From Verrucomicrobiota bacterium (GTDB lineage: Bacteria; Verrucomicrobiota; Verrucomicrobiia; Chthoniobacterales; Terrimicrobiaceae): DNA of 64,000 bases. Where the stretch lies: positions 186,001-250,000 of the forward strand of contig JAFKMU010000035.1 of NCBI GenBank assembly GCA_017305195.1, read 5' to 3'. Positions 16,748-25,013 of the stretch are shown one piece after another. The notes under the pieces are model-generated. The model searched no databases and was not told where the DNA came from. It saw nothing but the letters and a program-made list of their open reading frames with translations. Positions within the stretch are counted from its first letter, which is position 1. Every line of letters starts with the position of its first letter. The position numbers and the translations under genes are program-made.

Positions 16748-17187
16748 ATCGAAGCATCGTGGTTCTCTACACGGAGGCGGGCGACGCCGCCATGAGCGTC
16801 GCTTTCGACCTCGCCGCGGCGTTGTTCAGCAATGGCCACGACGTCACCGTCGCCGGGTTCTCCCGCTACCTCGCGAGCCACGTGCTGACCGAGCGCACGC
16901 TCATTCTTTGCACGGATGAAACCGAGCCCGGCACCCGCGAGGAGGTCCTGGATTTTGCCGACTTCGCGGGCTCCCTCGACTCTGGCAGCCTGTCTCGTCT
17001 CCAGTACGCGGCGCTGTCGCTCGGGGAGGGCGAGGCCGGGCGAGGTATTGACGCCATCCTTGCCTCCTGCGGCGGTGGGCGACTGGCCCGGCACGTTTCG
17101 GCTCCGGTGACGGATTCCTCGCTCATCGGCGCCTGGGAGGAAACCATTTGCGCCGCCGTCGGCCTTGGGCTACGACGGGCGGCGTAA
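16744..17187 (+). CDS. Divergent flavodoxin-like protein
   Basis: A 147-residue protein whose start overlaps the preceding flavodoxin stop (ATGA). It keeps the flavodoxin layout: SIVVLYTEAGDAAMSVAFDL in place of the phosphate loop, a central strand RTLILCTDETEPGTREEV, and YAALSLGEGEAGRGIDAIL where LGDxxY would be. The aromatic FMN-contacting residues and the T/S-rich loop are altered, so flavin binding may be weak or lost. It may be a paralogue specialised as partner or regulatory subunit of the canonical flavodoxin. The family call rests on fold-level similarity and position. Confidence 0.6.
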   Translation: MNRSIVVLYTEAGDAAMSVAFDLAAALFSNGHDVTVAGFSRYLASHVLTERTLILCTDETEPGTREEVLDFADFAGSLDSGSLSRLQYAALSLGEGEAGRGIDAILASCGGGRLARHVSAPVTDSSLIGAWEETICAAVGLGLRRAA

Positions 17188-17202
17188 CCTTAATTATCTA
17201 TT

Positions 17203-17715
17203 ATGATCAGCAGCCAAATCCTGGTCGACCTGCTTAACGAGCAGATTCGAAACGAACTCTACTCCCACGCCATCTACCTCGCGATGTCGGGATGGTACGA
17301 GACGACGCCCTTCAAGGGCTTCGCCGCCAAGTACCACGCCGCCGCACTCGAGGAACATGGGCACGCCATGCGTTTCTATACGTATCTGGCCGACCGCGAT
17401 GCCCGTATCAAGGTGCTCGCCGTGCCGGAGCCTCCCTTCGAATACGAGTCCGTCGTGAGCGCCGCCAAGGCCGCCCTCGAGCAGGAGCGCATCGTCAGTG
17501 CCCAGATCCGCAAGATCTACTCGCAGGCTCAGAAGGACGAGGACTTTGAAACGCTCTCCTTCCTGAAGTGGTTCCTCGACGAGCAGGTCGAGGAGGAAAA
17601 GACCGCGCAGGATTTTCTCGGCTATGTCGAGCTGGCCGCAGGCCACGCGGTCGCGCTGCTGGAACTCGACGAGAAGGCGATCCCTGCCCCCGCCGCCTCG
17701 CCGACCGCCAAGTAA
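17203..17715 (+). CDS. Ferritin
   Basis: A 170-residue non-heme bacterial ferritin (FtnA type). Ferroxidase-centre residues are visible: Glu in LLNEQIRNELYSHAIYLAMS, Glu and His in ALEEHGHAMRFYTYL, and Glu residues in AKAALEQERIVSAQ and FLDEQVEEEKTAQDFL. It oxidises and stores iron as a 24-mer. It lies 15 bases after the second flavodoxin and is probably cotranscribed with the FTR1 gene; storage and flavodoxin-driven release would then be encoded together. No ribosome-binding site is evident before the ATG. Confidence 0.93.
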   Translation: MISSQILVDLLNEQIRNELYSHAIYLAMSGWYETTPFKGFAAKYHAAALEEHGHAMRFYTYLADRDARIKVLAVPEPPFEYESVVSAAKAALEQERIVSAQIRKIYSQAQKDEDFETLSFLKWFLDEQVEEEKTAQDFLGYVELAAGHAVALLELDEKAIPAPAASPTAK

Positions 17716-17725
17716 TCTCACCACC

Positions 17726-17768
17726 ATCCACGGCGGCGGGGGGAACATATAGGGCCGCTGCCGTGGAT
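17726..17768 (+). promoter_or_regulatory. Long intercistronic hairpin between ferritin and heme genes
   Basis: Fourteen-base arms (17726-17739 and 17755-17768) pair at 13 of 14 positions around a 15-base loop, 10 bases after the ferritin stop and 32 bases before the next start. No T-run follows, so it is more likely an mRNA-stabilising or attenuating structure than a simple terminator. Confidence 0.55.
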
Positions 17769-17800
17769 ACCTCCCCCCGGAATTCTCGGACCTTAAACTT

Positions 17801-18724
17801 ATGTCATCGGACCGCTTCCCGCTTAATCGTCCCACCGCCTCGCGTCTCGAGGGATGCTGTGAAATCAACCGCCAGTTGATGAAAGCGGTCTCACCAACCC
17901 ATATCCGCGTGCGCGGGCCGCGCATGGAGGTTTCTCTCCATGACCGCTGGCCGCAAATGCTCTACGGGCTGCGGGCCTGGGGTGAAAGCCTCGTCATCAC
18001 GCGCAACGGCAGCGCCGTGCTCGGCCAGACGCGGGAGTATCCTGAACTGCGGTTTTCTTCCGACTACATCCACGCCCGGAGCCCGGAGGATACCTTTGAT
18101 ATTGACTTCCCCCCGTTTCATTCGGCCCGCATGGTGATCGAGGAGCGGGGCGACAGTTTTGCCTATTTCGCCGAGTTTCTGGATGCGCGCGGCGAGGTGC
18201 TGCACAAGGTCTGCACCACCACGGCCACCGACATGGAGCAGATGGTGATCTGGACCGAGTTTCACCAGGGCTTTCCCCGTCCCGCCGAGGCGCCCATGGC
18301 CGCGCTCGCGCACCGCTGGCGGCGGGTGCAGCAGAGGCATTGGTTTGGCATCGAGGAGGCCGACGAGGTGCAGGAAAACGCGCTGTCCCTCCTCCTGCTG
18401 GAGGCGCGCAAACGGAGATTTCCGGTTCGTCTCATGACGGGCAACGAAGGCGTGGTCCAGGCCTCCATCATGACGCCGCATCGCCTCGCCCCGTCGAGCG
18501 GTTGGATGTTTGCCAGCGATGACGCGACCGGGCTGCACTATGATCCCGAGACCTTCGAGAGCGTCATCGTTCACCACCTTCCGGAGTTGCAGGATCATCC
18601 GCCGGTTTCCGTGCTGAAATGCTTCGACGACCGGGGTGATCTTTGCCTCGCCGTCGCCCCACCGTCTCCGGATGGCATCGGGGAATGGAACTCGCTGCTA
18701 AAGGCGGCGGTATGTCCGAGGTGA
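17801..18724 (+). CDS. HemS/ChuS-like heme-handling protein
   Basis: A 307-residue cytoplasmic protein with two related halves, as in HemS/ChuS/HmuS. Half one has SLVITRNGSAVLGQTREYPE and AYFAEFLDARGEVLHKVCTT; half two has VRLMTGNEGVVQAS and VSVLKCFDDRGDLCLAVA. The repeated FxDxRGxxxHK-like element is the family hallmark. These proteins bind, traffic or degrade heme to free iron. It is slightly shorter than typical HemS (about 340-350 aa). It lies downstream of the ferritin and its intercistronic hairpin, and ends 7 bases from the convergent dehydrogenase gene. No heme receptor or ABC transporter is in the window. Confidence 0.72.
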   Translation: MSSDRFPLNRPTASRLEGCCEINRQLMKAVSPTHIRVRGPRMEVSLHDRWPQMLYGLRAWGESLVITRNGSAVLGQTREYPELRFSSDYIHARSPEDTFDIDFPPFHSARMVIEERGDSFAYFAEFLDARGEVLHKVCTTTATDMEQMVIWTEFHQGFPRPAEAPMAALAHRWRRVQQRHWFGIEEADEVQENALSLLLLEARKRRFPVRLMTGNEGVVQASIMTPHRLAPSSGWMFASDDATGLHYDPETFESVIVHHLPELQDHPPVSVLKCFDDRGDLCLAVAPPSPDGIGEWNSLLKAAVCPR

Positions 18725-18731
18725 TCCGACG

Positions 18732-19907
18732 CTACCAGGCTTCGCGGTAGATCCGCACGATCTCTGCGACGGTCGGAACCTTTGGGTTGTTATCCGGACT
18801 GCCGGAGGCCAGCGCATCGGTGGACAACTTTTCCACGCTGGCGTCGAATGTGGCCTGCGTCACTCCCCGGCACTCGGAAAGGCGGGGAATCTCGAGGGCC
18901 GCATTCAGGGCCTCCAGCCAGGCGATCAATTTGGCGCAGGCTGTGTCTGGCGCGTCCGCTGACGGGGCGCACCCGACCGTCTGCGCGACAGTGGCGTAGC
19001 GGCCAAGAGCCGCCTCGACCGAGAAGCGGGTGACTGCGGGAAGCAGCACGGCATTGGACAAACCATGCGGCAGGTGAAAAACCGCGCCGATGGGGCGGCT
19101 CATTCCATGCACCAGGCAGACGCTGCTATTTGAGAAAGCCATGCCGCCGAGCGTGGCGGCGAGCATCATTCCCGCGCGGGCGGCGCGGTTGGCGGGATTG
19201 CTCCAGGCTTCCAGAAGATGCCGTGCGCTCAAGGCGATACACTGGAGGGCGAGCGGGTCGGTGAGGGCATTGGCCTTCCGCGAAACATACGCCTCGATGC
19301 CGTGTGTAAGGGTGTCCACTCCGACGGCGGCGGTGAGGGCGCGGGGCATGCCCATGGTCAGTTCGAAATCGACGATGGCGGCGGTCGGCAGCAGCGGCGC
19401 GCTGAGCATCATCATTTTGACCTGTCTCTCCGTGTCGGTGATCACTGCCACCTTGGTTGCCTCGCTGCCCGTGCCTGCCGTGGTCGGAATCGCGATCAAG
19501 GGGAGCCCGGCATTCTTGATCTTGTGCAGACCCATGAACTCCGGCAGAGGCTGCGGGTTCGCCTGGCGCACCGCGACCACCTTTGCCGTGTCGATGGGAG
19601 AACCTCCGCCAAGTGCGACGATGAGATCAGCGCGATGGTCTGCGGCCGCTGCGGCTCCGGCGTCGACGTTTTTATCCGTCGGGTCGGGCTGTACCTCGTC
19701 GAAGACCGCGACGCTGAAGCCGGCAGTCTCCAGAAGACGACTGATCTCCGCGGCGACGCCGAGCTGCACGATGCCGGGATCGGTCACGATCAGGACGCGC
19801 GAACCACCGAGCTCTCTGGCGAGGTCTGGCAGGCGGTGGCGCGATCCGCCTCCATGTATGATGGGGGAGGGAATGTCGAATCGTGCCGAGAGAATGGGGG
19901 CGGTCAT
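18732..19907 (-). CDS. Iron-containing alcohol dehydrogenase
   Basis: A 391-residue group III alcohol dehydrogenase. The NAD-binding loop is LIVALGGGSPIDTAKVVA. The metal ligands are visible in GVDTLTHGIEAYVS (Asp, His) and CLVHGMSRPIGAVFHLPHG (two His). It is the last gene of a minus-strand operon with the LacI regulator, DHDPS-like lyase, epimerase and aldehyde dehydrogenase, 15 bases after the aldehyde dehydrogenase. It probably reduces or oxidises a hydroxy acid or aldehyde intermediate in the same pathway; the substrate is unknown. Confidence 0.9.
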   Translation of the reverse strand: MTAPILSARFDIPSPIIHGGGSRHRLPDLARELGGSRVLIVTDPGIVQLGVAAEISRLLETAGFSVAVFDEVQPDPTDKNVDAGAAAAADHRADLIVALGGGSPIDTAKVVAVRQANPQPLPEFMGLHKIKNAGLPLIAIPTTAGTGSEATKVAVITDTERQVKMMMLSAPLLPTAAIVDFELTMGMPRALTAAVGVDTLTHGIEAYVSRKANALTDPLALQCIALSARHLLEAWSNPANRAARAGMMLAATLGGMAFSNSSVCLVHGMSRPIGAVFHLPHGLSNAVLLPAVTRFSVEAALGRYATVAQTVGCAPSADAPDTACAKLIAWLEALNAALEIPRLSECRGVTQATFDASVEKLSTDALASGSPDNNPKVPTVAEIVRIYREAW

Positions 19908-19922
19908 GGTATTCGGGAATTG

Positions 19923-21398
19923 TTACCAGCCCATCGTGCGGACGTACGTGTCGTCCCAGCGGCTGAAGACCACTTTTTGCCGGGTGTAGAAACGAATGCC
20001 CTCCATGCCCTGCACGTGCAGGTCGCCGAAGAATGAGCGATTCCAGCCGGAAAAAGGAAATACCGACATGGAGGCTGGTACGCCGACGTTCACCCCGATC
20101 ATGCCGCACTGCACCTTGCGGGAAAACTCGCGGGCTGCTGCGCCACTGCGGGTGAAGATGACTGCGCCGTTGCCGTAGTAGCTGCTGTTGACCCAGTCAA
20201 TCGCGGCCGAGAGGGACTCAGGCCGGGCGATGGAAAGAACGGGGCCGAAGAGCTCGGTGCGGGCGAGGTTCATTCCGGGAGTCACCTCGTCGAGAATGGT
20301 CGGTCCGACAAAGAAGCCCTGGGAGGGAATGGACTCGCGCCCATCCCGCACGATGCGGGCGCCTTCGTCGGCTCCGCTCTGGATCGCGGCGAAGAGCCGG
20401 TCGCGGGCGGCGCCGTCAATGACTGGCCCCATTTCGCTGTCGGGCGCCGTGTCTGTGGGATGAAGCTTGAGCGCATCGGCGGCGTCTCGCAGCCGGTTGG
20501 CCACGCCTTGCCCTGCCTCGCCGATGCCCATGACGATCGATCCCGCCATGCAGCGCTGGCCCGAGCAGCCAAAGGCCGCGCCCATGATGGCGCGCACGGT
20601 CGAGTCGGGTTCGGCGTCCGGCATGACGAGCATGACATTCTTGGCGCCACCCGCGGCCTGCACGCGCTTGCCCGTGTTGCAGCCGAGCTGGTACACGCGT
20701 TCGGCCACATGGGAGGAACCCACGAAGCTCACCGCCGAGATGCCGGGGTGCGTGCAGAGCGACTCCACCACGTCGCGGCCGCCATTCACGATATTCAGGA
20801 CGCCCGCAGGCAGGCCCGCCTCGGTGAAGATCTCGGCCAGACGCAAAGCGGTGAGCGGCACCTTTTCACTCGGCTTGAGGATGAAGGTGTTCCCGCACGC
20901 GATGGCCACGGGATACATCCACATCGGCACCATGGCGGGGAAGTTGAACGGCGTGATGCCCGCGCACACGCCGAGCGGCTCGTAGGTGCTGACCCCGTCG
21001 ATCGTCGAGGCGATCTGCCCGACCGATTCGCCCTTGATCAGATGCGCGATGCCGCAGGCGAAATCCACCACGTCGATGCCGCGGCGCAGGTCGCCCTGGG
21101 CTTCAGCGAGCGTCTTGCCATTCTCGCGCGTGATGAGCTGGCTAAGCTCGGCAAATTTTTCCTCAAGGAGCGCCTTGTACCGGAACAGAATGGCCGCCCG
21201 GTTGTAAACCGGAGTTTCCTTCCATTTGGCAAAGGCCTCCGTCGCGATGCGCACTGCGGCATCCACATCGGCGGCGGGCGAGAGTGGCGTCAGCGCGATG
21301 ATCTCGCCGGTGGAGGGGTTGTAGACCGGCGCGGTGGAGGAGCCGGTCGAGGCGGACGGCGAGCCGCCGATATAGTTGTGGAGAAGCGTGGGGGACAT
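19923..21398 (-). CDS. CoA-acylating (methyl)malonate-semialdehyde dehydrogenase-type enzyme
   Basis: A 491-residue aldehyde dehydrogenase of the MmsA/IolA branch. ITPFNFPAMVPMWMYPVAIA and FILKPSEKVPLTALRLAEIF form the cofactor region, FVGSSHVAERVY follows, and the catalytic Cys lies in FGCSGQRCMAGSIVMGIG. MmsA converts malonate or methylmalonate semialdehyde to acetyl- or propionyl-CoA without ATP. That is the last step of valine, myo-inositol and some sugar-acid routes. It starts 5 bases downstream of the epimerase-like gene, so it serves the LacI-controlled pathway. Substrate assignment within the branch is inferred. Confidence 0.88.
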   Translation of the reverse strand: MSPTLLHNYIGGSPSASTGSSTAPVYNPSTGEIIALTPLSPAADVDAAVRIATEAFAKWKETPVYNRAAILFRYKALLEEKFAELSQLITRENGKTLAEAQGDLRRGIDVVDFACGIAHLIKGESVGQIASTIDGVSTYEPLGVCAGITPFNFPAMVPMWMYPVAIACGNTFILKPSEKVPLTALRLAEIFTEAGLPAGVLNIVNGGRDVVESLCTHPGISAVSFVGSSHVAERVYQLGCNTGKRVQAAGGAKNVMLVMPDAEPDSTVRAIMGAAFGCSGQRCMAGSIVMGIGEAGQGVANRLRDAADALKLHPTDTAPDSEMGPVIDGAARDRLFAAIQSGADEGARIVRDGRESIPSQGFFVGPTILDEVTPGMNLARTELFGPVLSIARPESLSAAIDWVNSSYYGNGAVIFTRSGAAAREFSRKVQCGMIGVNVGVPASMSVFPFSGWNRSFFGDLHVQGMEGIRFYTRQKVVFSRWDDTYVRTMGW

Positions 21399-21403
21399 GG
21401 ATG

Positions 21404-22456
21404 TTAAAACGCGCCTTCGCGCTCTTCGTAGTGGGTGGGCTTGTTGTGGAGGGGCATGCCGCGCTGCAGCCAGTCGGCATTCCAGCGGATCATGGTGTCG
21501 AGATTGATGACGGGATCGCCAAAGAGATTCTGCGCTTCGGAGCAGTCATTATGCCAGGCGCGGTCCTCCTCGCTGTGGAGGAAGACGGGTTTGCGGCCAA
21601 AGAGCTCGCCGAAGCGGTTGGCGGCCTCCCGGATGTTGGTGGTCTGCGGCGCTCCGATATTGATGGCGCGTGCAGGCACGGTTCCGTGAACGAGGCTGCG
21701 CAGGATGTGGGAGATGGCGTCTCCCTGCCAGATGCAATTGGCCACGCCGGTGCGGATGTCGATGGGCGTGCCGTTATAGACATGGAGCGCGACATCCATG
21801 AGCGCGCCGTAGCGGCAGTCGATGGCGTAGTTCAGCCGGGCCAGGCGGCCGGGGCTGTTCGTCTTTTGCGAGAAATACTGGAACACGCGCTCGCGGGCGA
21901 CGCAGGAGTTGGCGTACTCGCCGAGCGGCGTGGGCGGCGTGTCGTCTGGCGTGGCTCCGGGGCCATTGACCGGCGAAAACGGATACACGCAGAGCGTCGA
22001 GAAGGCGACGAAACGGGTGTTGGAAAAGAACTCGCCAACATACGCCGGAACGACCGCATTCATCGCCCAGGTGAAGGGCTCGCCGCCGACCGTGCCGAAT
22101 TTCTTTCCCGCCATGTAGACGACGTTTTCCACACGCGGCAGCGCGGCGACGGCATCACGATCGAGGAGATCGCAGGCGATGGTCTCGACCCCGGCGGCTT
22201 CAAGGCGGCGCTTCACGTCCGGGTCGGAGAACCGGGCCACGCCGATCACGCGCTTATGGGGTGCGGCGCGCTTGGCCATCATGGCGAGGGTCGGCCCGAC
22301 CTTGCCGGCCACGCCGAGGACGAGGATGTCGCCGCTGATTTTGGAGTAGTCCTCCACCAGACCGCGGGTCGGGATGGAAAGGAATTCCTCGATATGTGCT
22401 TCGTCCCGAAACGAGGAGGGTAACGGGGCGTCTTCCAGGGTGAGAATTTTGCTCAT
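21404..22456 (-). CDS. NAD-dependent epimerase/dehydratase-family protein lacking the canonical YxxxK Lys
   Basis: A 350-residue extended SDR-like protein. The Rossmann strand is GDILVLGVAGKVGPTLAMMA, followed by NVVYMAGKKFGTVGGEPFTW and FVAFSTLCVYPFSP. Where extended SDRs have YxxxK it reads EYANSCVARERVF, so the Lys is Cys. That implies an altered mechanism or a non-redox role. The ATG at 22456 is chosen over a TTG 15 codons upstream that would overlap the preceding gene. It is the second enzyme gene of the LacI-controlled operon, 25 bases after the DHDPS-like gene. Confidence 0.8.
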   Translation of the reverse strand: MSKILTLEDAPLPSSFRDEAHIEEFLSIPTRGLVEDYSKISGDILVLGVAGKVGPTLAMMAKRAAPHKRVIGVARFSDPDVKRRLEAAGVETIACDLLDRDAVAALPRVENVVYMAGKKFGTVGGEPFTWAMNAVVPAYVGEFFSNTRFVAFSTLCVYPFSPVNGPGATPDDTPPTPLGEYANSCVARERVFQYFSQKTNSPGRLARLNYAIDCRYGALMDVALHVYNGTPIDIRTGVANCIWQGDAISHILRSLVHGTVPARAINIGAPQTTNIREAANRFGELFGRKPVFLHSEEDRAWHNDCSEAQNLFGDPVINLDTMIRWNADWLQRGMPLHNKPTHYEEREGAF

Positions 22457-22481
22457 GGGGTTTAGAGGGAGGGACAGATTG

Positions 22482-23555
22482 TTAGGCCAGCCAGCGATCA
22501 AGATTGGCTTTGACGAAGTCGTCGTCGTTCAGATGCGGGTAGGCGGCGTAGACACGGTCGATTTCCTCAGCCTGACCGGGCGAGAGAACCTCCTCGCGCT
22601 TCAGCGTCCAGATGCCTTCCAGCAGACCCTGGCGGCGCAGGACTTCATTCACGCCGGGGATGCTTCCGGCATAGCCATGGGATGGGTCGAAAAGCGCGGC
22701 GTTGGCATCGGTGATCTGGGCGGAGAGGGTGAGCAGCTCGGGAGTAACCGGATCGTCGTTGTCGACGATGCCGAGCAGACGTTCGTGGAGCTCGACGGCG
22801 CGCTTGGTCCAGCAGCCCCATTGGCCGAGGAGGCCGCCGCGAATGCGCACGGTGCGGGCAGTTTCCGCCGACCCGAAACGATACGGGGTGACAAAGTCGT
22901 AGATGATGCTGTCGTCATTGCCCGTGTAGAGCGTCACGTCCTTTTCCCGGCCGGAATCCGCCAGGGCGCGCACGACGTCGATGGTGCCGTAGCGGTCAAA
23001 GGGGGCGATCTTGATCCCCACGACATTCTCGACCTCCACGAGATCGCGCCAGAAGGCATAGGGCAGCTTGATGCCGCCCACGCCGGTGAGCAGGTAAAAG
23101 CCAAAGAGCGGCATGACCTTGGCGAGTTCGCGAATGTGATGAATCAGCTCCTGCTCCATCGCCGCGCCAAAGGCGGCCATCGACACGATGGAAACATGAT
23201 AGCCGAGATCGCGGGCGAGTTCCGCCTGTTTCAGCGCGGAGTCGGTGAGGCCGTTGATCCCGGCCACCTTGACGATGGGGCGTCCGACCTGGGCGCTGTA
23301 ACGATCGATTTCCTCCGAGCAAACGCGCAGGACCGGCTCGAAAAGATCGACGCCCGGCTTGCGGATCTCAAATTGCGTAAAGTGCATGCCCACCGCGACA
23401 CCACCGGCTCCGGCGTCGATGTAGTAGCGCATGAGTGCGCGCTGGCGGCGTTCGTCAAACTTGCGGGAATTCGTCAGAGCCAGGGGGCAGGCGGGTATCA
23501 CCACGCCGCGGGCGATCTGATCGAGGATGTCTTGGGGAAGGTCTTTGCGAGTCAT
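22482..23555 (-). CDS. Dihydrodipicolinate synthase-family aldolase/dehydratase
   Basis: A 357-residue TIM-barrel enzyme of the DHDPS/N-acetylneuraminate lyase superfamily. VVIPACPLALTNSRKFDERR opens the barrel and VKVAGINGLTDSALKQAELA follows. The Schiff-base Lys is in NVVGIKIAPFDRYGT, and LYTGNDDSIIYDFV matches the late strand. Members act on 2-keto acids as aldolases or dehydratases. It is longer than DapA (about 290 aa) and is the first enzyme gene of a catabolic operon, so a sugar-acid 2-keto-3-deoxy lyase or dehydratase is more likely than lysine synthesis. Its start lies 55 bases downstream of the operator. Confidence 0.85.
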   Translation of the reverse strand: MTRKDLPQDILDQIARGVVIPACPLALTNSRKFDERRQRALMRYYIDAGAGGVAVGMHFTQFEIRKPGVDLFEPVLRVCSEEIDRYSAQVGRPIVKVAGINGLTDSALKQAELARDLGYHVSIVSMAAFGAAMEQELIHHIRELAKVMPLFGFYLLTGVGGIKLPYAFWRDLVEVENVVGIKIAPFDRYGTIDVVRALADSGREKDVTLYTGNDDSIIYDFVTPYRFGSAETARTVRIRGGLLGQWGCWTKRAVELHERLLGIVDNDDPVTPELLTLSAQITDANAALFDPSHGYAGSIPGVNEVLRRQGLLEGIWTLKREEVLSPGQAEEIDRVYAAYPHLNDDDFVKANLDRWLA

Positions 23556-23609
23556 ACGCGATTAACGCTCGCAACTTAGGGCCGCGGATTCGCGGTTTTC
23601 AAATGACGC

Positions 23610-23631
23610 GTTACTAATATCGATTAGTAAC
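23610..23631. promoter_or_regulatory. Candidate LacI operator upstream of the lyase/dehydrogenase operon
   Basis: Perfect nine-bp arms GTTACTAAT (23610-23618) and ATTAGTAAC (23623-23631) flank ATCG. It lies in the 95-base gap between the LacI-family gene and the first enzyme gene. Size and symmetry fit a LacI-family operator, with the adjacent regulator the obvious ligand. Confidence 0.75.
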
Positions 23632-23650
23632 TGAAATGCGGAAAATCGCC

Positions 23651-24670
23651 TTATCCAAGCTTGCGCACACTCCGGCCCGACACCCACCGGCCCTCGATGA
23701 GGATGAGGCGCGGGATGGCGGGAATACCGTAATGATTGAAACCGATCTTCGATGCCGTGAGCTCCACCGTGGCTGCGCCGATCGCGCCATAGCGATCGTC
23801 GATGCCCGCGAGGAGCTTGCCTGGAGGGCGAATCAGGCAGGCCAGCCCGATATCGCGCGGGACGGCGAGCCCCAACGTGTCGAGCCACTCCTGCTCATGC
23901 CCGTAGAGCGTGAGCAGCACGTCGGGCTTCCACCGGGAAATCCACCGCCGGAAGCCGGGGAGGGAATTCTCCTCCGGTGCTCCGACGAAAACCGGCAGTC
24001 GTTCTTTAGCTGGCATGCGATGCTGGCAAAGCAGGAAGCCGTCGAGCCAGCGAGTGCCGCGTCCGTTGGCGAAAAAACTCGGTAGCACCAGCCCGATGCG
24101 TCGGTAGCCCAGACGCTGGAGGTTCTGGATCGCTAGGACGACATTCTGGTCATGATCATGAGCGACGCGGTCAAACTGCTGCTGCTCCCAGGCATAGCCA
24201 GTCCCTACGCAAGCGTAACGCTGCCAGGTCATGCCGAGGCGGCGGTTGCCGAAATAGGGGGGAGCGAGGATGAGGCCGCGAATGCCGCGGGCATAAAGGA
24301 TATGGTCGATGCGCTTGGCGGTGAGCCCGGGAGTCTGGAGAAAGAACGTCTCGATCTGAAACCCCAGCTCATGCGCGCGGCGGACGAGACCCTGATGATA
24401 GACGCTGTAGGACTCGTGGCGCAGCCACTCGTCCTTTTCGTAACGGTCAACGATCAGCGCGATGGCCCCCTGCTCACTCGGCTTGCGCGAGACCCGGATC
24501 TGGGTCATGAGGCTGCTCACGTAGGGGTTGGGACGGTAGCCGAGTTTTTTCGCGGTGGAGATCACCTTGCGCCGGAGCTCGACCGACACGGAGCGCTCGC
24601 CGCGCAAGGCGAGCGAAACGGCGCCCTGGCTGATTCCTAGTACCCTGGCAATGTCTTTTTGATTGGGCAT
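23651..24670 (-). CDS. LacI-family transcriptional regulator
   Basis: A 339-residue repressor-type protein. Residues 1-55 are a LacI HTH plus hinge (QKDIARVLGISQGAVSLALR, KKLGYRPNPYVSSL). Residues 60-335 are a sugar-binding domain with RLGYRRIGLVLPSFFANGRG and VLLTLYGHEQEWLDTLGLAV. It stands at the head of the minus-strand catabolic operon, and the palindrome at 23610-23631 lies just behind its stop codon, so it can control the enzymes without controlling itself. No second copy of the operator is visible before its own start. Confidence 0.88.
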   Translation of the reverse strand: MPNQKDIARVLGISQGAVSLALRGERSVSVELRRKVISTAKKLGYRPNPYVSSLMTQIRVSRKPSEQGAIALIVDRYEKDEWLRHESYSVYHQGLVRRAHELGFQIETFFLQTPGLTAKRIDHILYARGIRGLILAPPYFGNRRLGMTWQRYACVGTGYAWEQQQFDRVAHDHDQNVVLAIQNLQRLGYRRIGLVLPSFFANGRGTRWLDGFLLCQHRMPAKERLPVFVGAPEENSLPGFRRWISRWKPDVLLTLYGHEQEWLDTLGLAVPRDIGLACLIRPPGKLLAGIDDRYGAIGAATVELTASKIGFNHYGIPAIPRLILIEGRWVSGRSVRKLG

Positions 24671-25013
24671 GCGCTTCCGGCCCGGGATTTCCGGCCCTGG
24701 ATGAAAGCATACAGTAACACTCCAGTGACGATCCTTGTCAGCAAAGAGTTAACGCCCAGGAGGGCACGGTCGCAATTTTCCTAGCGATACCATCACCCGC
24801 AACCCTTGTGGGAAGGTGTGGAGAACATCCCGGATGCCGCGAATCCGCAGAAAGCCTGGGAATCTGATGAACGGACGGGAGCTGCCTCAGCGGAGCAAGT
24901 GATTCGTTATCAATGGGGAAATGAGCCGAATCCTGCGGGAGAGACGCAGGTGCTCAATCGGTTGCATTTTCTGCTAAAACACCGGGGCAAACTTTGCTAA
25001 TGTACCGGGCGCT
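24671..25013. other. Intergenic region without a recognisable gene
   Basis: No convincing coding sequence, RNA or repeat is seen. It must contain the promoters of the minus-strand LacI gene and of the plus-strand small membrane protein gene. Confidence 0.5.

Noticed and set aside
24806..25000. A 64-codon open frame in the gap before the small membrane protein
   Set aside because: It has no ribosome-binding site, no recognisable motif and no coding partner.
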